The notes beneath the pieces are model-generated. The model did not search any database, had not been told where the DNA came from, and worked only from the letters and a program-made list of their open reading frames with translations. Below, one piece after another: positions 34,699 through 46,006 of a stretch of 64,000 nt of DNA (position 1 is the stretch's first letter; each line of letters opens with the position of its first letter). The stretch comes from Kondoa malvinella (taxonomy: Eukaryota > Basidiomycota > Agaricostilbomycetes > Agaricostilbales > Kondoaceae). The DNA lies in NCBI GenBank assembly GCA_039545315.1, contig BCIM01000002.1:1515369-1579368 (forward strand). The letters run 5' to 3'. The translations under genes were made by a program, and so were the position numbers.

Positions 34699-35261
34699 AG
34701 ACACTGATGGAATCATCCTACAATGCGGATATCAGAAAGGTAGCTACCGTAGTTGGATGTACACAGAAAACAGTGGAGTCTGTCAAATATGATCCGTCAA
34801 GGTTGGGCAATTGGGTTGTCAATGAACTGTCATTTTCTCGCTCGACGCCTCCTTCGCAATGCGTAATGCTACAGATCAGATATACCCAGCTATGCGTGCC
34901 CAAAGAGAGCAGAGGTTCGCCTCCGACCTCACCGAACCAAAGTCCTTGAATTCGCAACCCGAACTAGCGTCATGTCTGCGCGTGATACAAGCTTACCAGT
35001 GACACGGATAACTCGGGACCAGCCTTGCTAGGGGATAAGCATGGAGGAGAGAAACCTTCGCTAGCCTCTCGCAAGAAATTTCCTTTTGCGGCACAAACTT
35101 GCCAAAAGCGATTGATGGCGATCCTTTTTGCAAGTCTATGATGCTATTGAGAGGCCGGGATGCTGGCTCTCGTAATCTCTTTGCTTTTATCTTTCTTTCC
35201 ATCCTTCGTGTGTGCTTTACCGATAGTCTCTCGTTTTCTTTTCATTTGCGTTCATCTGGTC
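34699..35261 (+). other. Intergenic region with a possible small spliced gene
   Basis: Between the LPMO-like and ferric reductase genes. A frame from about 34683 reads KTVESVKYDPSRLGNWVVNE, and a second frame after a possible acceptor at 34874 reads AQREQRFASDLTEPKSLNSQ to a stop at 35000..35002. Both have coding-like composition but I could not join them in phase with good donors, and I recognise no family. Confidence 0.3.
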
Positions 35262-38200
35262 ATGAATCGCCTATTTATTCTACTACTAGCCTCTACGGCA
35301 TTTGTTTCTGCCTTGTCTCCCGAAGATGTTTGTGCAAAGAGTTGTCAAAAGGCCATCAAGAGTTTCAGGTGGTCAGGATGTGAGGGATCAAGGAGAGCTA
35401 CTTGCTGTAAGTCTCTGAATATCGTTCATACCAGGAGTAAAGCTAACTCTGTACAGCCGTCGATCTGCCTCAAGTCCACGAGAGCATCGCCTTGTGTCTC
35501 AACCAACATTGTCAAGACCCGAGCGACCGATGGCAATCTCTATATCCCGAGCTGGCCGCCGAGTACGATGCAATCCTCAGCAGTGCGGAACAGACGGCAG
35601 CTCTCGAACCATCAGATCACTCAATACCCATTACCACAGCGATCGACTTCAATGCGGAAACCTTCAAAAACGCTCAGCAGACAGTCGAAACCACTACAAA
35701 CGCTACGTACACGAGCACGACCCTGTTCAGTATCATCCTCATTGGCGCAGCTATGTGGGCTGCCCTACTCGCCGCCATTCGCTATGGTTGGCTATCGACT
35801 CAGTCTCGCCGTACGATCGCTGAAGATGGTTCCTCGCCTGGGCGATCATCCTGGCTCAACGTTCACTTCAAAAGGTCAATCTTGATGCCAGGCATCCTGA
35901 AGACCAGCAAACCTCAGCTTTACGGCTTTGCCTTTTCTATGCCAACTCGCGCACAAGCTGTTCTCGTTCTTTCCTACATCATCATCAACATTGTCGCCTG
36001 CTTCTGGGGCATTAATACTTTCAATAACAACATAGACTACCCTGGTAACCGCACTGCACAGGCCATCAAGCTCGTTGCTGACAAAACAGGCATAATGGCT
36101 ATCTGTAAGTAACACTCGAATGAGATCGAGGCGTGTGGCTAATATACCCATCAGATAACTTGCCTCTCCTCCTGGTTTTCTCCTCTCGCAACAACGGCTT
36201 GATATGGCTCACCGGATCCAGCTTTGCAACATTCAACACTTTCCACCGATGGGTCGCAAGAGTCTCTGTCGTACAAGCTGCTGTGCACAGTGTGCTCTAC
36301 CTCATCGTATTTGATAATGAAGACATCACGCTCGCTACTGGTAGGTACTCGAGACTCTGCTCGAGCAGAAAGCTGACATTATTTTCAGCTTACCAGAACG
36401 TCCACCTTCGTTATGGCACCGTTGCAACGATTGCAGGCTGCATGATCGTCTTCCAAGCTGTCCATTTCTTTAGAAGACTACACTATGAGCTTTTCTTGGT
36501 CATTCACATTGTGCTCGCGGTCTTGTGGCTATCAATGACTTGGCTACACATTCGTCAACGGTCAGTTCCATACAATGCTTCGATAATGATTCACTGACAT
36601 CTCGCGTCTATAGTGGACGAACACTCGACACTAAATGGTCATCACTCTGCAACTGGTGTCTCGCAGCAGTCTGCATCTGGGTCACCGATCGCATGATTCG
36701 CTTCTTCCGAATCGTTTGGTACAACTTGCACTTCACTAGCAACGGTGTGGTCACCTCCCGAGCAACAGTCAATGCCTCCGAGTCTGGCTACATGCAGCTC
36801 AGCATCAAGCTCGCCCGAAATTGGACTTTTGCACCCGGCCAATACGTCTACATCTCGTTCGGTGGCTCGCATCGTTATCTACAATCGCATCCATTCTCGG
36901 TGCTCAGCTATGAACCTGACAAGACGTCAGCCGGCAGCTTGCCTATTCTCAAGTTGATGATTAAGCCCGGAAAAGGTGTCACTCAGCGGCTGAAGAAGAT
37001 GGCTATTAAAGGCGGAGATCACATGTGCTTCGTGGAAGGCCCTTACGGACACTCCCTGCCTCTCCAAAACTGGGACAATGTAAGCCAACATTGCGAATCA
37101 AATCCACAAAGGCTAATCGATTCAGCAGGTCACTTTGGTTTCTGCTGGTGTCGGCATTACCGCTGTCTTCGGTCACGCAAAGAGCGCTGCTTTGATGCGC
37201 CACGCCAATCTACATTTGATCATCATCTTCCGGGACGAGGTACAAGCGCGTGGCCTGTACAGCTTGGTCGAAGAAATGGCGGAAGAGAACCCAAATATCC
37301 GGGTCGACATCTTCATCACTGCCGCAGCTCCTAAAGCGCCTATCATGATCGAGCTCAAGCCGGAGTCCGAGAAAGACGCCGAAAAGCTGGACCTCGATAT
37401 CAAGCTAGACATGGAACCGCATGCCAGCCTTGCACCTCTCGAATACACTTTTAACCCACAAACTCCAAAACAGACATACAAATTCGGAGAGTCAAACACC
37501 TTCAATCCTGTAAACTGGCAAAACAGCTTTGCGATCGAGCATGAACAGCTGCCAACCACCTTCGAGCCCACCTACGAGCCCACTTTCGTGCCGACCTTCG
37601 AGCCAACACAGCGCAAAAGCAGTGTCGCTTTCCACAATGTACCGCCTTCATCTGACCGGCGCAAGAGCAGTTTCGCAATCGACCCGGCACGCAGGAAGAG
37701 CAGCGTTACTTTTGATCCAACTTCCAGAAAGAGCAGCTCTGGTGCTGAAGAAAGGAAGCCTTCATCCGACTTCGACCGGAGAAAGAGCAGCGTCACTTTC
37801 GAACCTACTTCGCGCAAGAGCAGCGGTGAACCTTCTTCCGAATTTAATGCGTCGCGAAGGAAGAGCAGCGTCGTCTTCGACAATCAGCAGCCACCTTCGG
37901 TAGTCGACCCGACTCGAAGGAAAAGCAGCGCCGGAACTGAAGGTCTTTTCTCAGCTTACACTTTCGGTGGTCCATCCGTCTTCGCCTCTCGGAAGAGCAG
38001 CATGGACGAGAAGAAGTCTCTCGATGACGATTTCCCTTTCCTGCCCAACGTCAACGTGTGCCGGACATATGGCAGAAGACCTTCAATCGCATCTCTTCGA
38101 GGTCTACAGGCAGTGGAAGCCGACAACATTGCTTCGCTTCTCGAGGCAGATGTACAAGCAGCTGGAAGCTTGGCAGTGGTCGCCTGCGGGCCCCCAGCGC

Positions 38201-38289
38201 TGATAGACGACTGCCGCAAGGCGTGTGTTGGATTCTTGTCGACGAACAATGATCCGATCGAGTTCTTCTCGGAATCATTCGAGTGGTAG
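35262..38289 (+). CDS. FRE: Ferric/cupric reductase transmembrane component (FRE family)
   Basis: Exons 35262..35406, 35457..36104, 36155..36340, 36389..36560, 36614..37079 and 37129..38289 give about 925 residues. A signal peptide (FILLLASTAFVSA) precedes a Cys-rich extracellular part. Membrane segments follow, with bis-heme histidines in FHRWVARVSVVQAAVHSVLY and HYELFLVIHIVLAVLWL. The FAD domain shows FAPGQYVYISF and SHPFSVLSYEP; the NADPH domain shows VSAGVGITAVFGHAKSA and later VVACGPPALIDDCR with the terminal FFSESFEW. The enzyme moves electrons from NADPH across the plasma membrane to reduce Fe(III) or Cu(II). Between NADPH-domain strands, residues about 665-840 are an unusual insert of TFEPTYEP-type repeats and at least eight RKSS motifs. 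The gene follows the LPMO-like gene in the same direction. Confidence 0.94.
37560..38020 (+). repeat. Degenerate tandem repeats coding FEPT and RRKSS(V/S) motifs
   Basis: Within the ferric reductase gene, short diverged repeats encode TFEPTYEPTFVPTFEPT and then spaced copies of (R)RKSS followed by V(T/A/V)F or similar. The DNA is not a perfect microsatellite, so the amino-acid pattern seems to be what is preserved. Confidence 0.85.
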
Positions 38290-38496
38290 ATTTGAACGGG
38301 CTTAGACGGGTGCTGTATGATATGTACAGATAGGGTAGAGGGCAAAGCATTGCAATTCGTTCGCATCATCAAAGACCAATTACAATTCATATCTGACGAA
38401 ACGAAACTGCTATTGAGCTATATACACGGTATCAGAGGTACCCGTTGTCTTCTTATGTTCGTCTGCCTTCGTCCTATGTCCACGTCCTATCGTCCC

Positions 38497-39377
38497 TCAG
38501 ATCGCAACACCCATCACTCGCTTTAGTTCCCTTTGCAGAACCGCATCGTCCTCTTCCTGCAAGCACCAAATCCCATCCAATGCAACAGGTGCAAGCCAAC
38601 CTGAATGAACGACAGTAGGGCTGACCGGTCTCTTGGCCATACCCATCGTCAGCGTCACTTTCTCTTTCTCCTCTTGTGCCCAAAAAGGTAGTAAGTACGA
38701 TTCAGGTGGAGTAGCAGGACCGCCAGAGAAGGATGACCGAGCAGAAGAAGTAGTCGATGCGGCCGGTGTATGGTTGAAAGAGCTGCTTCTAGACCGAGGT
38801 GTGCTGCTAGGGTAGACATCTTCGCCTCGAAGTGTCCATTGTCGTGCCATGTCTGCTTTAGGTGTGGCTGGCACATCTTCGGCAAAGAGGGATGACGCGA
38901 ATTCTTGAATGTCTGCGCGGATCGAGATTTTTGATTGAGTAGAAGGGCTTTTCATCATTGTTGCTGAATCGAATGCTTGTCTTGCAGCGCGACGTGGAGG
39001 TGACATGGCAAGCGAGCGAGAATGGTCAAACGAGCTGCGAAGTGGATAGTGTGATAGGGTATTGGTAGATCGCGCGAGTGAACAAGCTGGACTAGTGGGC
39101 TGAAGGAGATCGGCATGCGAAGTCGACTTCGAGAGCTTGTTCTTGCGGGCCTAGATTGCACGTCAGCGAGCTCTATTCGGTGGATTTGGAATGGCTTTAC
39201 CTTTTCAGCGAACTTCTTTAGCTTGTTCCAGGTGCTGTTGGAAGGCGATTCAGAGCTTGTGAGAATGACAGCCGGCGCGAGAAGCTCTTGGGATGTGTAC
39301 TGGCCAGCAGTATTGAATGTACTCGGACAAATCGACCTAAACGAATAGGTTGATGAAGATGGGACCATTGCTGTCAT
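38497..39377 (-). CDS. Unassigned Ser-rich protein
   Basis: Minus-strand exons 39201..39377 and 38497..39150 give 276 residues. The N-terminus has STWNKLKKFAEKARKNKLSK, basic and helical, then long Ser/Thr/Pro-rich stretches (SRSSSFNHTPAASTTSSARS). The C-terminal 60 residues look more ordered: ESYLLPFWAQEEKEKVTLTM, GWLAPVALDGIWCLQEEDD and a final ELKRVMGVAI. I do not recognise a family. Composition and a clean single intron of 50 bp support a real gene. It is convergent with the ferric reductase gene, 207 bp apart. A regulatory or scaffold role would be speculation. Confidence 0.65.
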
Positions 39378-39952
39378 TTTTGAAGAGTGTATAGCAAAAT
39401 AACAGCGAAAACGAGTTCAAGCACCTGGCTGGATGAGAAGAAGAAGAGAGGGAGAGAGAAGAGAAAGCCACAGGAGGCTGGCGATGGATTGGGCAGCCGC
39501 AGTTGCACAGTCGACAATGAAATAGCGGGGGAGGACTCATGACGCTACGACATCCTGGATTGGAAAGAGAACCCATAGAGCACTGTCCAATGTCGCATAC
39601 TAGACTTGCACAAGGTAGACTGCTGAGAGCATGAACCTGGAAAAGGATTTCCACCCGAAGCTGCCGCCAGATTGATCAGATATTCTCGGGTTCTTATCAG
39701 TAGCTGTGTTGGGCACGTCTGGATAATTCTGCGCATCGCCAGAGGTTGATTTAGAGCTGGCCGTGCCAGGAAACAGTGTATCGATGCAAGAGTTGTGCTG
39801 TAGGCAGAAAGCTGAAGGCTGCGGTCCCTGCTTGTGTCCAGGACTTCGCCAGTCTGGAGAACGTTCAGCAATGATACAGATGGATCGACACGAACTCGCT
39901 GTTGTACGCAAGACAACATGATGAATGATGGATGTTGTGAAATGAAAGCTGT
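39378..39952. other. Intergenic region, no gene recognised
   Basis: About 575 bp. Open frames on the minus strand (39545..39919) have no family resemblance and are not linked to neighbours by splice signals. It should contain the PUS7 3' UTR and the promoter of the gene at 38497..39377. Confidence 0.45.
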
Positions 39953-42499
39953 CTAATCCTCCCCCATGGCCTTCGAATCCTCTACAACATCCTTGATCTC
40001 TTCATCCATCTGATCTTGACCGTCCGCCTCGTTCTTTGCCAACATAGCTTTGGTCAAACCTTTCTGATGCTCGCTTCCGGTCTCGGCTTTGAGAATTTCC
40101 CTCAAGGCCATCGTAGCATAAGTACTAGATCCAAGAGTCATGTCTAGTTGCAAAGCCAGATATTCACATTCCGCTGGTGGTTCTGGTAGTGTGCGCTTGA
40201 ACATTCGATCTTCGTCTGTCTCGGTGAGAGGGAAGTTGGGATCGTCGTATCGCAACATTTTGTAGCTCATGTTGGATGGATGGTGCATGATCCGACGGTA
40301 AGTGCCGCCCATTGAGAACTCGCTACAATCAATGATCAGACGTGCACTCGAGAAGAGAAAGAGGGAAACGCACGATTGCTTCCTATACATGTCATCTGGA
40401 TCAAGACCATCTGCAACCATCATTTCTCTATACAGCTTGCCAGGTTCTCCATCCGGATACTTGACGACGAAACCAGGCAAGGGCATAAGAACATCGAATA
40501 CCGTATAGTTGGGTAAATCAGCTTCAGTCAAAGTATGCACTGCAGGCAATTTCGCATCTCTTCTAAGCTTGTCGAGATCACTGAGATCTTCTTCTTTGTC
40601 TTCTTCGATCCCGTCTGCGTCTACTGCTGGTTCGCTTTCGGACGCTGATTTGTCTACGAGAACGACATCACCGACGATCGGTGTTTTGCAGCCATAGAGC
40701 TCGATCCGCTTTGAAACGACAGTGTTCCAGGTGTAAGATTGATAGGCATGGACGAAGAGCATTTTGAGGTTTTTGGGTATCTATTCTCATCACATCAGAG
40801 CGATATACAGGAATGTTCGAGCAGACTTACAGATCTAAGTGCACCAAGATAGTCAAGCTTATCGGTCCTGCCTTGCTTCTTGAAGCTTTCCAACACTGTC
40901 ATACGCGTTATACGAAGATCAGCCAAGGTTGACTGTAACCATTCTTCACTGACAGCAGCGTTCCGCAACATGACCCTTAGGCAGAACCTTCAAAGCACCT
41001 TCTGCATCCTTGTCCTCCCTCCACAATCGTCGCGCTTCCCTCGCACCATATTGTTCCCCTTCTCTAGGCGCAGATAGGATAGTATCGCAAGCCAATTCCC
41101 ACTCGGACCGTAAGAGCAGCAAACCGATAACGTGTGTTGGTATTTGAGCTATACCGAATCTTTGCATGCCGTAGTAGTTGATAAAGCCGTGTTCTTGGAC
41201 CGTTTTGACTGCTTTGTCAATCGTTTCTGTCGAGTCGGCTACCACATCCCTGTAACCAACATCAGTTGAGTCCTCGATATTGGATGAAGACATACCTGAG
41301 AGTAATGATGAAGCGATTACCAGACAGCAAACCAAGCTTGAGCGGTTCTTCGTTGTATTCAAAATCACCAATATAAAAGCCCAACCCTTCGTCTTTGCCT
41401 CCTCCCCTGCCTCTCCCTCTCCCTCTCCCTCTATCCCCTCTGCCCCTTCCTCTTCCCCTCCCACGCCCAGCAGAACCGTGCCTAGCCCAATCAATGCTTT
41501 TCCAAACGTCTTCTAGCGTTCTCCAACCTCTTCTCAAGCTCACAGTTTGCGCAGTAACAGCTCTTTTATCCTTCGTACCAGCCACTGCTAGTTCTCTAAT
41601 GCTCATGTTGAGTACATCAGCTAACGCGCCCAAAGCTTCGTGTGTTTCTCGATTGCATTTCGAGAGAGTAAAGTGAATGTAAGGCGGTTGGTTCCCTTTA
41701 GGTTTGGTTGGTTTACGGTTTTCGCGTGATTTGGCATTCATCCATGTTATGTCAATCACTTGATCTTCTGAATCTGGAAGAGTGCGAGTGGTGGTTGAGA
41801 AGGCTGAGGAATAGACGGAACGGATCAGCTTGTGTGAAGATGTTCGAGAGTCTTTCGATTCGATTGGCTAGATATCAGTCAGACGACAGAAGCAAAAGGT
41901 AGTGTCACGAAGCTCACGTTGCTAGACATTGTGCTGGTAGGCGACTTTTTGTTTGGTCTTCCAGCAGCATGAAACTCTTTCAATTCAGTGAATTTGTCTT
42001 CGCCGAGAAGAGCAAGTAAAGCAATAGCGTCTGGCGTAGTGACATCCTAAAAAGACAAATGCGAGTCGAACGCACAAAAAGTTGGCCAAGCGATCATAAC
42101 AAGCAGTAGAAGACCAACAAGTGATCCATCGGCTGTCAAACTATCCGCAGGCTTCTCTTCGACTGAGACTGGCTCTACCTCTTCAGCAGGAGGCCGTTGG
42201 ATGCTTTTCAGCTCAATCACTTTCCCAGCCAGGTTCACTTCGTTGACCAAGAAGTCCGTGAACCGATGCTTGATGATGGCAGAGAAAGCTGGAACAGCAG
42301 CATCCACATATTGAGAAATGCCAACAGAGCTTTCTGTAATGTGTGGTGCGTTTAACGAATCTGTCAAACATGGATAGCGAGCTTTCAAGGCGTCGAGGCT
42401 GGCTGCGTCAGGCTTGCAATCCTCTACAGGCTTGACATCTGGTATCACCACTGCTTCAGGCTCGTCTAGCTTGACACGCTTTGCTGGAGGAGACGACAT
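39953..42499 (-). CDS. PUS7: tRNA/mRNA pseudouridine synthase PUS7 (TruD family)
   Basis: Minus-strand exons 42119..42499, 41918..42046, 41296..41867, 40954..41249, 40831..40895, 40374..40780 and 39953..40322 give about 739 residues. TruD landmarks: HRFTDFLVNEVNLAGKV near the N-terminus, the catalytic VAGTKDKRAVTAQ (Asp near residue 269), NRFIITLRDV, HGFINYYGMQRFG, and AYQSYTWNTVVSKRI. It converts U to pseudouridine at position 13 or 35 of tRNAs and in U2 snRNA and mRNAs. An RG-rich insert (GRGRGRGRGRGDRGRGRGRG) after the catalytic motif is not in the yeast enzyme and may add RNA binding (inference). I chose the start MSSPPAKRVKLDEPE at 42499, which looks like a nuclear signal; an in-frame ATG at 42550 is also possible but would leave only about 12 bp to the divergent SWT1 start. 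Confidence 0.95.
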
Positions 42500-42562
42500 G
42501 CTCGTCTTGGGTCGAAGTCGAGATATTCCTACTGCTTGGTCCAGCTCCATGTCGTGTCCAAA

Positions 42563-43944
42563 ATGCCTGATGCCGCTACTTATGCCGACTATTACAATAC
42601 CCGAAAACACTTTGACGATGACGCAGACATGACTGGCAGCACTGCTTTCGAAGAGCGTCCTCTTTTTCCAGTTGGCAACCCCATGGCCAGTGAATTGCCT
42701 GCAGAGCTATCAAGGAACGTTGAACTCTCTCGTACTCTAGCTATTGAACTGGAATCAAGCTCTTCTTCGCATGTTCACCCGGCTTCGAGCATCTCGGACG
42801 CAACAGTCATCCTGACGCTAGACACCAATGTCCTGATCAGCTGTCTCCCTCTTCTTGAAGCTCTAGTGGACGCCTGCTTTGCCTGTTCAGAACCGTTGCT
42901 GGTGTTCCTTATACCCTTGATCGTGATTCGCGAACTGGATGGGTTGAAGATGTCGACCTCTATAACGTCTCAAGCGGGAAAGAAGCAAGCTCTTCCGCTT
43001 GGGACTTTGGCCAAGCAAGCCAACAAGTGGATCTTGAAGATGCTGGAAGAGCGCTCTGGCATCTTCAGAGCTCAGAGAAAGGGCGAGACTCCTGCTCAGC
43101 TTGGTCATAGCTTGTCTGTGAGTGCCATCACGTATATGAAATACGGAATTGATTGTACATGTAGGCTGACGACCTTGTACTCGATGCTACTCTCTATTGG
43201 TCACTGCAACGCCCAGCAATGGTCGGCCTAGTCACAAACGATAACAACCTCAGGACCCTCGCTCTAGCACATGGCGTTCCAGCTCTTCCCATCAAGCGCA
43301 ATATGGACGTCGCGACGTTCGTTACTCAGATCAACCCAAACTTTGCATCTATCCTCAATCTCACTGCAACACGTATACCAACACAAGATACACCATCACC
43401 GATTCCATCAGCCACATATAACCAAGATATAGAAATAGAGCATGCATTCACACTCACTCCAGCTACAGCATCACAATTCCTCGTTTCCATATCACAAACA
43501 CTTTCTACTTTACTACCACCGGCGATCCATTCCCATCTCATAGCAGCAACAGATGAATACACTACCGCCCACCTCCTCCGCTCGTATCGCACTCCATGGA
43601 CCACCCGCACCAGCCTTGAAATCTTGACTAAATACTTCAGCTCGCTAGAACATTTATGGACGGCCCCACCTGATTCATCAGCTTCTCGTTGGGCATCACC
43701 TAGCAAGTCTACGAATAATTTGCGATTGGTCAAAGCGAGTTTGGTTGATTTGTACATTGCTTTTGGTGGACGAGGGGAAGGCAAGAGTTCTTATGCGTTG
43801 AAGCAGGTGCAGGATTGGGATAGAGGGTGTTGGATGGGTTTTGTTTATGACTTGGAGGTACTTTGTGATAGAGGGAATCTCCTAGGCGAAGAAGGGAAGG
43901 TCGTCGAGGGTTGGAAGGGGATTGTGAAACGGTTCAGCAGATGA
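42563..43944 (+). CDS. SWT1: SWT1-like PIN-domain endoribonuclease
   Basis: Exons 42563..43117 and 43165..43944 give 444 residues. The PIN domain spans roughly residues 80-245: ILTLDTNVLISCLPLLEAL with the first acidic metal ligand, FLIPLIVIRELDGLK, and, after the intron, ADDLVLDATLYWSL and LVTNDNNLRTLAL, giving the remaining acidic residues. This order and the RELDGLK block fit Swt1, an endonuclease that surveys mRNP export at the nuclear pore. The C-terminal 150 residues are helical (LVSISQTLSTLLPPAI, LEILTKYFSSLEHLW) as in Swt1. The start codon lies 63 bp from the chosen PUS7 start on the other strand. Confidence 0.86.
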
Positions 43945-44135
43945 AATCTGACGAGTGACACCCATGTGAGTGATTACTTTCGTGAAGCACTAATTAGACG
44001 TCTTGGCTGTCGGTCCAGTAGATTAGTCGTCAGGAGTAGAGAAGAGAGTATAGCGGCATATTGTACAAAACATCTTGTATTGTAACATCTAATCATCTAG
44101 TAATATGACGACGAAGTACTTTCGGCTTCTCTATC

Positions 44136-45271
44136 CTATGGTGTGTCTGCAATCCGGTAAACCAGCTTTTCACCGCTCACTTGGCCATTCTTGAGCAGCT
44201 CGAGACCTTCACTGACGCTTGCCAATCCTTTGGGCATAATCTTGACTCTGTTGGCCTTGAAGATGCCTTGGTCTAGCCAGTGAGCGACCTCTCTGTACAT
44301 TCTCATTGCGAAGTCTTCATCCTTGCCGTAAGCCGTTCCGACCTAATAGCTGATGAGCGCAGTCAAGAGGCATAAAAGGTAGACCTACCATAGTTCGAAT
44401 GACCTTGACATTCTCTGGCGACTCCTCATCCTTCTCCAACACAGGCAACACAGTAGTCATCTTTCCTCCTTCCGGTTGCATGACCTTCTCCGTTAGCATC
44501 TTGGCTGGCCCTATTTCCGACACGGCATCGTATACACCAACAAGCGGTTGACCAAGCTGCTTGATTGCCTCCTTGATGTCCTTTGCCAGATCATCTTCAC
44601 TCTTATTGCGGTAGTCCGCAATGATATCCGCTCCGAGAGATTTCGCATAATCGCCCGAGCTACCTGCAATACCGACGATCTTGTATTTTGCCAAATGCGC
44701 AAATTGGGTAGCGAATGCTCCAACTGAAGACGAAGCGCCATGAATGACTACAGTTCCTTCTGGATTCTTTGTAGTGGATGGAGCAGGTTGAGGAGGAGTA
44801 AGACCAAGCTGAATAAAGAGACCAATAGCTGCAGTCATCATAGCCAGAGGAAGCGTTGCTGCATTTTCGAAAGAAGTCTTGTCGGCGATTGGGAAAGTAC
44901 AGCTAGCAGGAGCGATCGAGTATTCCTGGTAGGCGCCAAACTTGTCGTGTGTAGCCATTTTGGTGAAAGCGCCTACTCGGTCACCCTTGCTGAATTCCTC
45001 TACGCCTTCACCAACAGCCTCGACATAACCGGCGACGTCGTTTCCCTCAACACCTTCAAAGATGCCATAAGAAGACAACTTGTGATCTTTTGGATTGCTG
45101 GCTACACAGACATTGCGGACTGAGACCCGACAGAGCATCAGCATATATATATATCTATACCGAGCAAGCTGAATAATTAGACCCACTTAGCACCTCGCCT
45201 TGCTCAGGCTGAACGATCTCGCTAGTCTTGAGCTCAGCGCCATTTGTTTTGGAGACGAATACGGCTTTCAT
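44136..45271 (-). CDS. Medium-chain dehydrogenase/reductase, trans-enoyl or quinone reductase-like
   Basis: Minus-strand exons 45187..45271, 44389..45119 and 44136..44342 give 340 residues, normal for the superfamily. The N-terminal GroES-like domain shows GEVLIRNVCVASNPKD (joined across intron 1), FEGVEGNDVAGYVEAVGEG and FSKGDRVGAF. The Rossmann domain has VVIHGASSSVGAFATQFAHL and VYDAVSEIG. No structural zinc cysteine set is visible, so it belongs with zinc-free quinone reductase or enoyl-reductase relatives, a group that includes stand-alone enoyl reductases acting with polyketide synthases. No polyketide synthase is in this window, so a detoxification or general reductase role is equally likely. 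Both introns keep phase. Confidence 0.86.
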
Positions 45272-46006
45272 AGTGTGGGTAAAGCGGATGATGTGTATGC
45301 GTATGTGATTAACTAGGAATCAGAGCACAGGGCTGATGGTTTGAAGAAAAGAGTTTATTGCATCATCGACACGCGAATAAATTTCGGCTGATCAGTAAGC
45401 AAAGTTCTGGAAGACACTACGCGTTCCTGGCAAGGCTTTAGAGGGCAGCTATACGTAAACTGCCCATAAGGTGGCATGCTTGGCGATAGTTTCGCATTTC
45501 GAGTTATGACGCGCTTTCGGTCATTTTGGTCATGGGTGCAGGATCTCGCGCCGATGCACGGATGAAAGCCCTTTGCTGGCGTCAACAGGTGGTCGAACGC
45601 TAAAGAAAGTTAACAGCTTGTTCAAGCGTTGAACAAGAAATGTTATGCACATGAAATTTGGAGGACAGAACCATCCGGTAATTGCAAGCAAGCCAAAACA
45701 GAAGCGCAGATCGAGAAGGGTAGAGGAAGTGCATGGCGCGTAGCAGGTACAAAGCGAATCAAGAAACATCGACATTGAGCAAGCCGACTTCTTAAAAATG
45801 GAATTTCTGGGGAAGGTCGCTAGTTTCCCTTGCAAAGCTACATACAGAGCACAGCGAGACAAGCAGACCTGCTACGAGCGGGTAGCCTTCCTTAGAGAAG
45901 AATGTCACGGTTGCTGTTCAAGAGCGAACTCAACAAATTGTCAAATATCCGCTGATCCGGTCCAGACGATACCGACAGCAAGAGACGCCTGTACCTCCCG
46001 TCAACG
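45272..46006. other. Divergent intergenic region, no gene recognised
   Basis: About 735 bp between the divergent reductase and acyltransferase genes. Short open frames on both strands show no family signal. Additional 5' exons of the acyltransferase gene could lie here but I could not support any. Confidence 0.45.

Noticed and set aside
37173..37883. Minus-strand frames opposite the ferric reductase repeats
   Set aside because: Antisense of the RKSS/FEPT repeat DNA; repeats create long open frames by chance.
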